Positions 19,101-31,946 are shown, counted from the first letter of the stretch. The stretch is 64,000 bases of DNA from Oscarella lobularis (GCF_947507565.1 NC_089183.1:806001-870000), one strand, 5' to 3'. The notes: generated by a model from the letters alone, not told the origin. Numbers and translations: made by a program.

Positions 19101-22100
19101 GTTCTCGCCCAGCTCGTCAACGCGGCGCTGAAGGTCAGAAACTCCATCGACGAAATAAAAATTAAATAACGTCGTCATAATCTAGCACGACTCGTTATCA
19201 GAAAGTTGCGACGTTGCCGGCACCGTATTACCCCTGTCGTCCGTTTTCTGTCGCGTATGGCTTTCGTGATAAAAATTCATTGGTGGATAATTTACGTTAT
19301 TATTTTTTATTCGCAGGTGTTCACGAGCGGCGTCTGCCAGTTTCTCTACACCGCCATTCAAGACCACGCCGTCTGGGAGAGCCTCCCGTTCTGGCGAGCT
19401 CAATTTCGTTCCGCCGTTCAAAACGAACTCTTTCTCGTCTACAAGAACTTCCCGCGCGGTAGTCCCAAAGCTCGTAAGAACCGGGGGAAATTCATCAAAA
19501 AGACACTGACTGATAGGGGGGTTGGATTGTAGCTCCGAGGCGAAGGTCGTCGAGCATCGTCGGTTTGTCGAGCGAGGGCATCAAGAACGTGAGAGATCGT
19601 CCGTCGAATGTAGACGTCCTTCGACTCGTCGCTGATCGAGTATGTACCATAATAACATGTATAGGCTCTACGTTTATTGTTTTCTCTCTTACTCAAGATA
19701 AAGCAATGGCCCACGTTCTCCGACGAAGAGAAGACCGATTGGACGACGCGCGAAGAGGAGGCGATCTACGGCCAATGCATTCTATTCGCGTCGCGCATGA
19801 TATGGCTGCTGACGCCGCTCGCCGCCGAGTTGGAAATGCACGATGGCGGTGGAGGTGGCGGACGAAACGACGTCATCGTGCGAGAAAGCGCCCAGTATTG
19901 GAAACCGGATCACGTACAGAATTTCGTTCTGCAGTTCTTCAACGAAATCTTGGGCGAAGCGAACATGCCGCAGTGGCGCGTCGTGCAACTGCAGGAAATT
20001 GTTTCGGGTACGCGTAGAATTATAAAATCAATAATAATTATATATATATATATTTAGGATTGACTGACATGCAGAAGGAGAACGTGCAGATTATTGCGGA
20101 GGAAATTAGCCGGATGAGTCGGCCTCTGACGAAAGTGAATTTTTCCGGCACTCGAGAGAATTCTGCGATATTAACGACTCGTTCTTAGACGAAGAGCACG
20201 CGGCCCGTCATGCTCGAAGGCGAGTCGGTTGTGACGGACGGCATGAAAGCGTATCTCCTACCCGACGGTCGTGAGCAGAATTTGGGATTTTCCGGACAAG
20301 CGCTTCCAGCGCTGGGGGCCCTCTACGTTACGACGTATCGCGTCGTATTCTGCGGTCTTCCTATAGACGAAGAAGGTGAGCGAGAAATACGCGTGGCACG
20401 ATTTTCTCTCCACGCGCTGTCTTTGGTAGAATTTCCCATTGTCGCTTGCCTTCCCGTGTCGTCGATTATTCAGTTTAAGAAGTTGGCTCCCGTCTATCTA
20501 TCCTCGAAGGGAAAGGGATGGCTTCAACACGTGTTTCAAATCCGATCCGCCACGTTCGAGGTAAAGACTGTTTATAGAATCAACAATGGAAGAGAACGTA
20601 TGAGGTGTAGGATTGTGCACACAGCCTAGTTTTAGCTAGTTAAGCAGCTGCAGTCTGGGCTTAGGAAAAGATGATCGCCTCACTTAATGCTTCTTAGAGG
20701 CAAAAAAACCTGCTATAAGATTTAAGTTCTTCTCAAGCCTTTCGCTTCTGCCGATTATCCATAGATTGCTAACTAAAGTAAATAGAAAAGTCAGCTCACG
20801 GCTGTTTGCAGTGGTGACGCTATATCCGAAAGTGCCGTGTGCATAGGTCCATTGTTCTCGCGTTGTGTGCCCTACAGCTACAGCGTGCGCTTACTTACTC
20901 TCTCTGTTCCCTAGTTGATGAAAGTGGCGTTCGACGACGCCGACGTTGCGCCGGGCGCCGTCGACCTGTTCTCGAGCTTCATCCATCAACTCCGCAGTCC
21001 GTCGACCGTGACGTCGACGTTCGCGTTCGCCGGCGCCGATCCCGCCGGCGACGACCAGTGGAAGCGCATAGCGGTCGTGCCGAGCGACAGCGTCGAAGAG
21101 AAAGCGCGAAGTCTGGGACGACGAATGCGACGACTCGGTCAACGCCGCGGACAGAGAAAAGGCGCGCTGAAGGCGTACATGGACACGTTCGGGAGGGGAG
21201 CGATTCGGGAGAGGGCGGGCTCGCCGACGGGCTCGTCGATCTCTGAAATGACGATCGACGATTTGTGCCGTCTCGGACTCGGATTCGTATCGGAGACGTC
21301 GTGGCGAGTGACGGAGATGAACGAAGACTACGGCGTCTGCGAAAGGTAAGAAAAGATACAGAGAATTATCTATCGCTTGAACGTGTCCCCTTTATCTGTC
21401 ACATCGTTTTTATCTTGATCCAACTAACTATTTTCTTTTTTTTAGTTACCCGTCGATTCTTTCCGTGCCCGACAGTGTGACCGATTCGCAGCTGAGCCTC
21501 ATAGCCGGCCACTTCAGCCGGCACCGGTTTCCCTGCGCCGTGTGGCGACATCCGCGCACCGCCGCCGTCCTTCTTCGATCCGGTTCCATCGTTCCTAGTA
21601 ACTTCTTCGCTAAGTTGAGAGCGGCGGCCGGCGGCAGCGGCGATTCGACTCGAAGAGATTTATGGGACAGCGCGTTGCCGCTCGTCGGATTTTATAACCA
21701 GGACGTTAGACGATATTTGACGGCGATCGTCACGGCGACGCCGCCTCCGCGAAAGAAAGCCGGATCGAGCGACGAGGTCGACGGTTTGTTCACGGCGTCG
21801 TCGTCGTCGGCGGCGCCGAGTGATGACGACCGGCTTTCGAAGTCGAGATCGACGGACAGAGTGGACGTCATCGAAGAGGAGACGTCGACGGACGGGGAGG
21901 ATCGAGGTCCGTTGAAATTGTCGTTTCTTCAAAAATCCGACGTCAAGCCAAGTACTTGAGTTTCCAATGCAATTATATTTAATATTATTAATTTTTGGTT
22001 TCTTAGGTTCAAGCGTGGTTTCTGCTGCGACGACGGTCGACGAACCGTTGCCGCTCTTCGCTACGGCTTCCTCGTCGCTTCGAAAGCACGGAGCGTCGAA

Positions 22101-24643
22101 TCCAAAAGAGGCGCCTTCATATGAGAGATCGTCGCTGTATGTCATTGGAGAAAGGCAGAAGCTAAAGGCAAGGCCCTACTAGTCGCTAGAAAACGTCAGG
22201 AGATTGAGTCTCGCCTCTTTATATAGGTTGTCAAGGGAGACCCTCTTCCCGGGGTTAAATTCATTTCGGTTGATGTAAGAGTGGGGTCCCTCGGACTGTT
22301 GGCTTCATTTGACGATATTTTTTATTTTAGGTTCCCTCTTGTGCCGACATTCGGCAGTCTCATCGAAAACTTCTTCGCGCCTGTGCCCCAAGCGACGGAA
22401 ACGCAGATCACAGCAGTTTCCTATCGCGACTTCAGGACACTGGCTGGCTTTCTCACGTAAGACACATCTCCATAAGAAAATTATTTCTATTTAATATATT
22501 TATCTGTTGTTTAGGTTCGGACTCTTCTTCAACTCGCCGGAGCGGTCGTCGATCTTCTCGACGTTCAAATGGCATCGGTTCTAGTCGGCTTGGAAGACGG
22601 CTGGGATCTGACGACCCAGATCGTCTCGTTGGCGCAGATTCTTCTTGATCCCTACTATAGAACGACAAACGGCTTCCGCACGCTACTCGAGAAGGAGTGG
22701 CTCGCTTTCGGTCACCGTTTCAGCGAGAGAAACAAACAGACGACGGCGTCCACGCCTAACGATTTCTGCCCAATTTTTCTTCTCTTTCTCGACGCTGTTT
22801 ATCAGGTACTGTGGGTAGAGTGTATATATATCCGTAATTTTTTATTTTTTTCTTATAGATTTTGATACAGTTTCCGTTGTCGTTTGAATTCAACGTTTTC
22901 TTCTTGGAGACGATCGCCTATCATCAGTCGTCCATGCGATTCGCCACGTTTCTGTTCGATTCGGAGAAGGAGCGATGCAACGAAGGTCAAATTCACCGTC
23001 AAGGTAATTGCGAGGAAGATATCTTCGTAGTAGTGACATTGCGTATAGGCGCCGAAGGGAAGGCGAAGAAGAAGCAAGGGAAAAGTTTGTGGAGGCACAT
23101 CGAAATGCTTCAGTCAATATCTCCTATATTTCATAATTGGAGATACGTGCCAGACGGAAATACGGTAAGGGGTCTATTGAACTCAGGATAGGGTGTAGCT
23201 AAACTTTCTATCTTTTGCAGTCCGTCTTGCGTCCTTACTCGAACTACGCAGACCTGACGTTCTGGTCCTACTACCTTCACCACGATCTATCCGTCTTGAT
23301 ATCTCCTTTCGACTACGCCTCCGTCGCTTCGAAGCCCGCCACGCCGACGATTCGTCGTCGAGGAAAACTGAGCTGGTCGTTTTCGTCGTCCGCGTCCGCA
23401 TCGTCGGCGAAACGAACTTTCGTTCACGAGAAATCGAATCAGATGCTGACGGACGAGCTCGGGTCGCTGCTGAAACGCTGCTCGTCTCTCCAGGCCGCTC
23501 TTCAGCAGCATCCGCAGCCGTGGAAAACGATATGGAACGAGTTAAAAATTTCGGCAAAAAGTCGTCTACCCCTGGTAAGTAAGAAAGCAAACGATGATGC
23601 GTAAATAATCGTGCGTTGTAGACGGACGTGGCGGATGGAGCGAGAATGCCGTCGTCGTCGTCGTCGTTTCCTTCGTTCTTGGCGGCGCACGGTGTGACGA
23701 TGCACAAACGAACGTCGGTCGAGGTTTTGCTAAAGGTAGTATAATGCCAAAGCATTGCTTTTTATCTAACGTCTTTGTTTTTTTTTCGAAGGGAAAGCTG
23801 AGTGGGACTGCCGAACGAGTGTTCACTCATCCTCATCGGTTCTTTCTTCATACGTACGTGACGCCGACCCACTGCAACTATTGCCAGCAAGTGCTGTGGG
23901 GAATTGTTAAGCAAGGCATGGGAATTGACTTTTTGCATGCGTACGATGTGGAGTCATTTTCTTTTTCGCTTCTCAAGGTTATCAGTGTGCCGATTGCGGC
24001 TACGATTGCCACGTCAAGTGCCGTCCCATGGTGCCTCAGAAGTGCAACGAGTTCGCCGATTTCGACATCGAGGAGGAAAAGGAACCGGACGATGTACGGT
24101 ACTTCGTTAATAGACTCCTTTCTGCTCCAACGCCGTTCTTGCAGACGGACGCACGGACAACGGGCTTGGCTCCATCGAAGAGCGTATTTTATTCCGGTCA
24201 AGAGGAGTCGAAGAACAGTTCGCAGCACGAGGGGTTCGTCTACATGAAACAGTCCGAATGGGCGCTGAGAAAGAAGTGGAAGTGCTGGTGGTTCGTGTTC
24301 GACCTAGAAACAGGCGAGGTAATAAAACGCTCACTAGATATATAGTATGTGTGATTGTGTATTTTAGCTTCGGTACTATGATGCTCTTCGAGAATCGCAG
24401 TGTCGCGGAAAAATCAACATTTTCGACGCTTCTGCCGTATTTGAAGTCGCTCCTGACGAGAGTCTCGATGGCGAAGGATATTGCTTTGACGTACGCGCGA
24501 GTCAAGGACTGTTGTGCGTGTGAACTCATCATGTGTCCTAGGTCTATCTGCCTAAGCGGAAGTACAGTTTCATGACGAAGAGCGCCATATCGCGCGAAAT
24601 CTGGATGCGAAAATTGAATCTCAGTGTCGAAGCAAATAAGTAA
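16118..24643 (+). CDS. SBF: MTMR5/MTMR13 (SBF1/SBF2) orthologue, multi-exon pseudophosphatase and DENN protein
   Basis: Roughly 28-30 exons; the first are 16118-16202, 16249-16328, 16385-16582, 16682-16901, 16954-17086, 17556-17670, 17721-17834, 17884-17964, 18021-18134, 18180-18230 and 18348-18425. Protein order: N-terminus [12 protein letters not shown] as in SBF1; tripartite DENN (16118-18.7 kb, with Phe-His-Ser-Arg-Ser in exon 5); SBF2 region (18.8-20.1 kb); PH-GRAM (20.2-21.0 kb, Leu-Leu-Pro-Asp-Gly-Arg-Glu); myotubularin fold (21.2-23.6 kb); a C1 zinc finger (23.8-24.06 kb, His-Arg-Phe...Cys-x2-Cys...Cys-x2-Cys); and a C-terminal PH domain (24.2-24.64 kb). The active-site loop reads Leu-Glu-Asp-Gly-Trp-Asp-Leu, so the Cys and Arg of CX5R are missing, as in SBF1/2: a pseudophosphatase. 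In animals it is a RAB GEF (RAB28 and RAB21 are reported partners) and binds MTMR2-type phosphatases in endosomal phosphoinositide control. Intron 4 has a GC donor at 16902. Stop 24641-24643, convergent with GMP synthetase. Confidence 0.9.
17087..17555 (+). other. Unusually long intron (469 bp) in the MTMR5/13 gene
   Basis: Most introns of this gene are 45-100 bp; this one is 469 bp. It separates Glu-Tyr from Tyr-Pro-Tyr-Ile-Pro of the DENN domain. It is AT-rich, with a TATAATCATATATTATAT stretch near 17446-17465; no gene or RNA is recognised. Confidence 0.6.
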
Positions 24644-24797
24644 GTGTAAAATTATGTCAATAGGAATTGTGGATTTCTTAAATCGCGACGATTGATTAAA
24701 TTCTCACAACAAAGCTTTTAATATACCATGCGTTTATTTCCGCCTAGATTATTTTTCGCTAAGTCAGTGTCACGAAACATAGACAACTCCTTCAATC
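24644..24797. other. Short convergent spacer
   Basis: Only 154 bp separate the stop codons of the MTMR5/13 gene and GMP synthetase, so their 3' UTRs must be short or overlap. Confidence 0.6.
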
Positions 24798-26855
24798 CTA
24801 TTCCCACTCCGTCGTGCCGGGCGGCTTCGCCGTCAAATCGTACATGACCCTCGATATCCCGGCGACGCGGCCGATCTTCTCCGCCATCTCCATGACGACA
24901 GTCTCGGGCAAATCTCGCCCGGGCACGGCCGGCACGCCCGTCATAAAATCATTCGTGACGAACGTGCGAATGACGATCGATCGTCGCGACGACGGTTCGC
25001 GTCCGCCGAGCGGCCTATCGAAGTGAACGGGCACGCAAACGACGGGCATCTGACTGACGCGCTCCTCGCAGCCGGCGTCGCGCAGCGTCTCGTGGGCGAC
25101 GCAGTCGCACTGACGCAGAATGCTCAGCACGTCGGGCGAGAGCAACGTTGGCGTGACGTCGCGCACAGGATGCTCCACGACCGCGCCGAAGACGTAAACG
25201 ACGCGATTGACGCGATGAACGACGCGCGGAATGATCTTCGCGAGTCGTATCAACGCCGACCAATCGGGCGACGCGACGGCGACGGAGAGCGCGGCGACGT
25301 AGCTGTACGTGCGCCCGTCGCCTTGGACGCCGACGGAACGAATCGGCAACAAATGCCCGCAAATGTCGTCGTCGCTGATCTTCGCGAGAAACGCCGCCTC
25401 GGCGTCGCTCGTCGCCTCGCGTATCTGCGTCAGAAGCAGTTGCTTGGGAGCGCGAGCGAACGAGAGCATCAGCTTCAATTTCGCCTCGGTTTCGCGATAG
25501 TCGACGTCGACGTACGGTCGAACGGCGCAGAGAACGCGTATGGCGAGTCCGGGTCCGGGAAACGGATGGCGTTGAACGAGCGATAGGGGAAGGCCGAGTT
25601 CGACGCCGAGGGCGCGCACCTCGTCCTTGTGAAAGTCCTTCAGCGGCTCGACGATGCGTCCGCGCGCGCGCAACGCGCGGACGAGCTCCGTGTCATTGTG
25701 ATGGGTCTTGATTGCCTCCGCCTTGGCGCTCGCGATCGACGACGCGCTCTCGATCAAGTCAGGTCTCAGCGTGCCTTGAGCGAGAATCACGTCGTCGGCG
25801 GAAAGACTCAACGTCTTGAGATGATCCTCGAAGACGTGGACGAACGTGTCGCCGATGATTTTCCGCTTCACTTCCGGGTTCGTCGTTTGACTGAGCGGTT
25901 TCGTGCGACGTCGTCGCGACGACGACGACGAAGGCACTTCGACGGCGACGGTCGTCGTAGCGTGATAGAACGCTTGCGACGCTCGCACGACGTCGAGATC
26001 GACGCCGATTCGTTTCAGCGAACGTTCGACGTCGTCGCTCTCGTTCTTTCGCATGAAACCGTTATCGACGTGCACGGCGATGACGCGTTCGCGTCCGAGA
26101 GCCTTGTGAAGGAGCGCCGTGCAGACGGCCGAGTCGACGCCGCCGCTCACGAGCGATAGGACGCGCTTCGACGGCCCAACTGCCGTTTGGATGTCCCGGA
26201 TGCACGCTTCTTGGCGCGTTTCCGTCGTATACGTTCCCGTACATCCGGCGACGTCGTAGAGAAAGTTCTTCAGCATCGCGCGTCCGTTCGTCGTCAGATC
26301 GACTTCCGGGTGAAATTGGACGCCGTAGAGGGAGCGTGCTTCGTCGTCGATCGCCGCGACGATGTCGCCCGATTTCGCTGTGACGCGAAAGCCGTCCGGG
26401 ACTTCGGTCACCGAATCTCCGTGCGTCAACAGGACGGTTTCCGTCGTCGGGCCGAGACCGGCGAATAGGCGCGATGAGGCGACGATGTCGACGTCGAATT
26501 GGCCGTCTTCGCGCGTCGGTTTCTTGTCGACGACGCCGCCGAATTCGCGATTCATCATCTGCATGCCGTAGCAGATTCCGAGCACGGGGACGCCGAGGCG
26601 AAAGATTCGCGGATCGTAGTCGGGTGCGTCGGGCGCGTAGACGCTTTTCGGGCCGCCCGAGACGATGAGGGCTCTGTAGCGCGCCCGTGCGCGTCGCGGG
26701 GGTTGCTGCAGAAGCGCGTCGGCGCGCGTGGAGAGCGGGAGAACGTCGGCGTCGACGTTGAGTTCCCGCACGCGACGATCGATGAGTTTTCCGTATTGGG
26801 CGCCAGCGTCGAGTATTGCAACGACATCGTGGTTCTTATCTTCGCTGTTTGCCAT
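24798..26855 (-). CDS. GMPS: GMP synthetase (glutamine-hydrolysing), intronless, 685 aa
   Basis: Converts XMP, ATP and glutamine to GMP, the last step of guanine nucleotide synthesis, in the cytosol. Residues about 10-200 are a class I glutamine amidotransferase: Cys95 in Gly-Ile-Cys-Tyr-Gly, His182 and Glu184 in Phe-His-Pro-Glu form the triad. The ATP pyrophosphatase domain follows with the P-loop Ser-Gly-Gly-Val-Asp-Ser (237-242) and an Arg/Ser-rich insertion near 312-330 that looks lineage-specific. The C-terminal dimerisation domain ends with Pro-Pro-Gly-Thr-Thr-Glu-Trp-Glu, the conserved end of GMP synthetases. Length is close to the animal enzyme. No intron, with high GC at third positions. 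Divergent from the ankyrin-ROCO gene at 27054, convergent with MTMR5/13. Confidence 0.97.
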   Translation of the reverse strand: MANSEDKNHDVVAILDAGAQYGKLIDRRVRELNVDADVLPLSTRADALLQQPPRRARARYRALIVSGGPKSVYAPDAPDYDPRIFRLGVPVLGICYGMQMMNREFGGVVDKKPTREDGQFDVDIVASSRLFAGLGPTTETVLLTHGDSVTEVPDGFRVTAKSGDIVAAIDDEARSLYGVQFHPEVDLTTNGRAMLKNFLYDVAGCTGTYTTETRQEACIRDIQTAVGPSKRVLSLVSGGVDSAVCTALLHKALGRERVIAVHVDNGFMRKNESDDVERSLKRIGVDLDVVRASQAFYHATTTVAVEVPSSSSSRRRRTKPLSQTTNPEVKRKIIGDTFVHVFEDHLKTLSLSADDVILAQGTLRPDLIESASSIASAKAEAIKTHHNDTELVRALRARGRIVEPLKDFHKDEVRALGVELGLPLSLVQRHPFPGPGLAIRVLCAVRPYVDVDYRETEAKLKLMLSFARAPKQLLLTQIREATSDAEAAFLAKISDDDICGHLLPIRSVGVQGDGRTYSYVAALSVAVASPDWSALIRLAKIIPRVVHRVNRVVYVFGAVVEHPVRDVTPTLLSPDVLSILRQCDCVAHETLRDAGCEERVSQMPVVCVPVHFDRPLGGREPSSRRSIVIRTFVTNDFMTGVPAVPGRDLPETVVMEMAEKIGRVAGISRVMYDLTAKPPGTTEWE

Positions 26856-27053
26856 TGCCGCGCCGTTCGCATTGATCGCTGGACAGCGGTTTACACGGTT
26901 TTACACGGCCCCTTAGCGCGCTTGTCTAAGAGCGTTTGACGATTTCGCTTTCGTTTACACGCCGTCGACACGAAACGCTAACGTGCAATTCTCCGTAAAA
27001 TTAGTTTCTCAACGAGTGCCTCTCGTCAAGACCAGTGCCACGGATGAACCGGA
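26856..27053. promoter_or_regulatory. Bidirectional promoter region, GMP synthetase / ankyrin-ROCO gene A
   Basis: Only 198 bp lie between the two divergent ATGs. The region is largely preserved in the duplicate at 32766-32975 (CGATTTCGCTTTCGTTTACAC, CGACACGAAACGCTAACG, TCAACGAGTGCC). The copy differs by a local replacement near 26895-26935 / 32805-32870. No TATA box is evident. Confidence 0.6.
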
Positions 27054-30000
27054 AACGCGTAGCTGTATTTCATCACGCACTAAATCGCGGAGACGTTGAA
27101 GAAGTGAAAAAACTTGCTCAAAATGAAATATATCTTCCCTTGATGGGTATAAACCAGCTTGATATGCGCGACACAACTGGTTTCTAGAAAATTACCACGT
27201 CATGGCTTCGCAGGCTCTCGCCCACTTATACAGGCTTGCGAGATGAGTTGCGATGACCTTGCTCTCTTTATGATCGAATACGGGGCAATTATCAGCGAGG
27301 TTTGAAATTTTACGTCTAAGTTTATTCTGTAGTTGACGTATAATGTGGCCTAAATGTTTTATTCTTTATTAAGGAGGCTTTTCATCTTGCAAATCGGAAG
27401 GGGCACTCGGCTGTTGTTGATGAAATGATCACTCAGAGCTCTCAGGTATGCGCACCTTGACCCTGAAAGGATAATTAAACAATTAAGTGATTTCTTCCGG
27501 GACCTTATAGGCTAGGCATTGGGCTCTTTTGGACGCTTGTAGGACAGGGAACGTTAAACTAGCTAAAACACTAATTAACACGGGGGTGGACGTCAACAAG
27601 GCAGACGAGGTATAGCGAATAAGTGAACTATTGTTAGATCTTTAGCATGGGGACATACCTTTATTGGTTGACTATGACTGGAGAAATGGAGAAATTGTTA
27701 AACTACTGATTAACGCAAAAGCAGACGTTAATGAGGCAGACGAGGTATCTGTCTGGTCATTTATAACTTGAGACTAGCAAGAAACTTCAGCGTGGGAAGA
27801 CTCCATTGTTGGAAGCGTGTGAAAATGGCAAAGTTGAAATTGCACGCTTACTTATAAGCGCTAGAGCAGACGTCAATCAGGCAGACGAAGTATGTTACTT
27901 CGTGACGTGAATTCTAAGTTGAGTTTGAAACTTTAGTCTGGGGCATTTCCTTTGTTGGTAGCTTGTGAGAAAGGTGAAATTGAATTTGCAGAAGTGCTAG
28001 TCAACGCCGGAGCGTTTGTTAATAAGAGAGACAAGGTATCCGCTTGTACTTTATTACTTTATTATGAGACGTGAAATCTAAAATTTGTTTGAAAATTCAG
28101 TCTGGAAAATATCCTTTGTTGGCAGCTTGTGAAAAAGGAGACGTCGAGTTTGCGAAATTGCTCATCAGCGCTGGAGCAGATGTCAATATGACTGAAGAAG
28201 TGAGAAAAATGTTGGCGTTTTAATTGCTTAATTTTTTTAACTTTTAGATTGGAAACCAACCGTTGCTTGCCAAAGTGTCCGCCGGAGGACATTATGTGTT
28301 GGTGGACTTGATTCTGAAGAGCGGTTGCAATCCTAATGTTCTTGACAGAGTATGATGTCAATTCATAAGGAAAAAAATCGTAATTGTGGTTTGATTTGAC
28401 AAGGGAAGCACCGTGCTATTTGGTGCTTGTTTTCGCCGTCATTACTCGATTGGCGTGTTGCTAATGACATTTTCTACAGCTATAGGTTCTGATGTAAGTT
28501 CGTAGAAGTAAGACCAGACCGGTTTTAAGTAATCAATCTTTCTTAGTCTGATGAAGAAACCCTTTGCTTCATTATAGAGCAACAACAGTATTCCTCTCGT
28601 AAAATTAACAGACTTTTTCGTTATTGAGCACATCGTCAATGCTTGTAGATGTTTCAGAAGTTGTCATCGATCTCGTCAAGATGATTCTCGCCCGATCGCC
28701 TTTCATCGTGACCCTTCGAGATCAGGTGCATTTTGAACAAAAGACGAGTCAAATTATTCTAAGCTTTCTCTTTTTTAGGAAGGCCGCCTTTTTCATGAAT
28801 TGCCTTGTCCTAAAAATCTTAAAAATGTTCTAGTTAACTTTTGGGTTAGTCTGTTCCTCCTGACGATTTTTGTTTTTCAAAGTGTTTATTAGGTCCAATA
28901 TCGGTATCGAGAGCTCTACGCGCAAGGCACGACGAAGCCAGACAAAATCAAGGTTTGCGTTGTCGGCGATGCAAGAGCTGGTAAAACAACTCTTATAAAA
29001 TCTCTACGAAATGTCCACTGGGAAGGAGGCGATGATCGACGTACCGCCAGCGTTGACGTCACCGTTGCAAAAGTCAAATCCGCGGGCGAGCTCATGTTTT
29101 GCGATTTTGCAGGACAACCATTCTTTCATAAAACGCACGGGCTCTTTTTCAGCGCATCGTCGACGGCCTTCCTTTTCGTTGTTAATCTGACTATAGACGA
29201 AGAGGAGCTGAAGAGGTCGAGTCACTATTGGGCGTCATTCGTAAAATGCAGCGTGTTTCTCGTTGGAAAAGCATACGCAGTCGTAGTTGGCAGCAAGAAA
29301 GATCTGCTTCCTCGCTCTCATGTAGGAGAGGCGGAAGCAAAATTGAAACGTCTTGTCACTTATCTTCAAACCATGTTTGGAGAATGGTTTGAGTTTGTGA
29401 ACAATGGTTTCGTCTTAGATTGTCGTCAACGAAGTTCGAAAGAATTAATCGCATTTCTGAAAACTCTTCGTGAAGTGAAATCTCTCTCTCTTAAGGTACA
29501 CTTTTAGTTTTTTGTCAGTACAGAGCTAGTATAGAGGCGAGATGGCCGCGTAGTGTATTATCTTAAGGTATTTTCTATATGCCTTGTCAAGATAACGTTG
29601 TTTTTAGGCTGCAAAAAGTGTTCCAACAATAGTTGAGACGGCAAATAAGACGTTTTTGCCAATTCTGCGAAATCCGAGCTCTGCTGGTGCATCACCGTCA
29701 CTTGTTCAGTCATTCACTAAGTTTCTAAAACCAACCAGCTATCGCCTTGATCGAGATTTACGTCGAAGCATAATTTCTGTCATGAAAACGAACGGTTTTG
29801 TTCCTGATAGTGACCAAGCAAGTTTAAGCTAAGAATGAGCGATTATTGACTATACATTTATATGTGTAGGAAAGCGAGTTCGCTTGCAACCGGTCTATTC
29901 ACGCTGACGTTTTTAAGCGTCTGATGGTGGAAAGCATCTGCGCTGGGCTCTCAGAGTCGATTCAAGATCTTCTTGTAGAATTTTTACAAGCAATCGGAGA

Positions 30001-31946
30001 AGTGAGCACAAATGCGGTCGATTTTCATGCGCGTTAGGCAATGTACGTATTTTTTGTAGATTCTTGTTATCGATGATACGGTTGTTTTGGATTTTCCGTG
30101 GCTGTGTCAAAACGTTCTTGGTCCGCTCATGTCTCCCAGAGATTTTCCAATTTGTCTCGATTCCTCTACGTCTGGCACGGCCACTAAAGAAAGTATCCAA
30201 AAAGTGCTTGAGAGTTTCAACCATCGAAAATGGGAAAATATCGACGATACGATCTCACTTCTATGTCGTTTAGAAATATGTTATCCGTTTCCCAAGCAAG
30301 CAGACACGTACCAGTTTCCTGCACTAATAGAAGACCAGCGTCCGGCCTACGTGTGGCGTGAAAATAGCCAAATGATTGTCTACGTTGGACGCCGTCTAAT
30401 GAGCGAAGAAGCAACCGATATAATAACTCCAGGAACTATGCCATTTATTCAAAGCAGCACTAGAAACGCTCCGTGCTTTCGTCCGTCGGAGCCCGTCGTG
30501 TGGCAAGATGGTCTTCTGATCAAGAGGACAATTGGCCGTCATTCTCTTGAAGGAATGATAGTATTTCAGGATCGCGAAAAAGCGATCGATTTTATTGTTC
30601 GTGGTCCTGAGCATTCCGAGAAACAATGCAAAAAGCATCTAAGCGATCTAATGAACGTAGGAATGAAGGCTCTTCAAGAGAAGAGTCCAGGGACGGTTCA
30701 AAGTCTTTGGTACATTAGTTGCACTGAACTAAAGCAGCTCAAGGATTTCCCTGTAGCACACAAATCGCAGACTGTTGAAGAGACGGTAAAAATTTCGGAG
30801 TATTCAAACGCGAAAGTGTGCCAGAGAGGGATTGAAGACACTTTGCTAGACCTTCTCGCTCTCCCCGACGATCATTTTACGTATCTTCCTTACGAAGCTC
30901 TCTGCAGTGTTTGTAAATTTCTTGACAAGGACACTAAAGGAAGATCGGCATTAGCTGAGCGTTTGCCGGATTTTTCATCTGTTGACAGACATCAGTGCGA
31001 AACTGCAAAGCAATTGCTTAGTCGATGGAGTGAACGTCTCAAAGCAACGACGGAAAGTTTTGTCGACTCCGCTCGTACGTTAGGCTTGCTGTATTTGCTT
31101 ATGATTCTGCATGATTGTGGCTCTATCGAACTTTCTGACGACGAGGTAAATGAAAAAACTTTCTGAGAAAAGATTTATTTGTCTTTCTTTTAGAAAAACG
31201 TTGCTCAAGTACATTTAAGCTTTGTTGAAGCTAATACTCCGTCTGTCATAGCAGCTAGTAAGTGTAAAGACTTTGTGTTGTTATCGAAGATTTGCCTTCA
31301 TGTATACAATGTAGTGCAACTCACCCGCCTGGCGTCAGGCAAGCGTATCGACTCCGCTACAGACGATATAGACGTTATCTCGTCTAGCCCTGCATCAGGT
31401 CTGCATGTTATAGCTTTACACACAATTAATTAATTAATTAATTAATTAATTAATTGCATTTTTACCCCGATAAACGTTTACATGGCGCTTTTGTGGGGCT
31501 TAAAAATTTTTCTTTTTAGCTGCTGCTGCTGCAAAACACCAAGGCAAAGGTGTGTGACTTTATCAGATGTTTCGGGTATCAGTCACAATGTGCTTTGCAG
31601 ATATTGCGAATAGCGACTACCTTGATGGGCCGGTTACTTCGCACGAAAGATTCGAAGCGGCTGAGCGCATTCAACCTATCTGGAAACAAATTGGAAGAGT
31701 ATTGGGACCGGAACCTTTCAAACACTATGAATTGCACGCATTTGGAGAGAAGGCGAACGATCGCGAGCGTGCCCTAGAAATGCTGGAAGCGTGGGCTATG
31801 AAGTTCGGCAGAAGAGCTACACGCGGGCAACTTATTGATGCAATGATGCGCTTCGACTACTCAACCGAAGTAGCCGAAATATTTTCTGGTAAAATCTATC
31901 TGTTATTGAAGACGTGCTAAAATCAATGTTTTTAGTTTCACACTGA
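27054..31946 (+). CDS. Ankyrin-Roc-COR-Death protein A (DAPK-like ROCO without kinase)
   Basis: Exon 1 (27054-27179, MNRKRV) has a start of an ankyrin helix pair (ALNRGDVEEVKKL). About nine exons to 28490 each encode one 33-residue ankyrin repeat with phase-0 borders, typically ending NKADE/gt. Then a helical linker and, from 28893, a Roc GTPase: P-loop Gly-Asp-Ala-Arg-Ala-Gly-Lys-Thr-Thr, Asp-Phe-Ala-Gly-Gln (switch II) and Gly-Ser-Lys-Lys-Asp in place of NKxD. COR domain 29608-31145 (Pro-Trp-Leu-Cys-Gln-Asn-Val-Leu-Gly; Leu-Glu-Ile-Cys-Tyr; Phe-Pro-Ala-Leu), recalling the DAPK1 COR. After Ser-rich linker exons, a Death domain (about 31590-31888: Trp-Lys-Gln-Ile-Gly-Arg-Val-Leu-Gly). The last exon adds Val-Ser-His-stop (31936-31946). 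Likely a cytosolic GTP-regulated scaffold in death or stress signalling; ligand unknown. Intron 1 appears to be only 34 bp. Confidence 0.82.
31424..31455. repeat. Simple repeat (AATT)n
   Basis: Eight perfect units of AATT in an intron of gene A, between the linker exon and the Death-domain exons. It is absent from the corresponding introns of genes B and D. Confidence 0.9.

Noticed and set aside
21400-23600. Active phosphoinositide phosphatase in the MTMR gene
   Set aside because: The CX5R loop lacks Cys and Arg (Leu-Glu-Asp-Gly-Trp-Asp-Leu), as in the SBF1/2 pseudophosphatases.
24814-26939. Many long open frames on the plus strand over GMP synthetase
   Set aside because: They are antisense shadows caused by high third-position GC of the real minus-strand gene; none has a recognisable domain.
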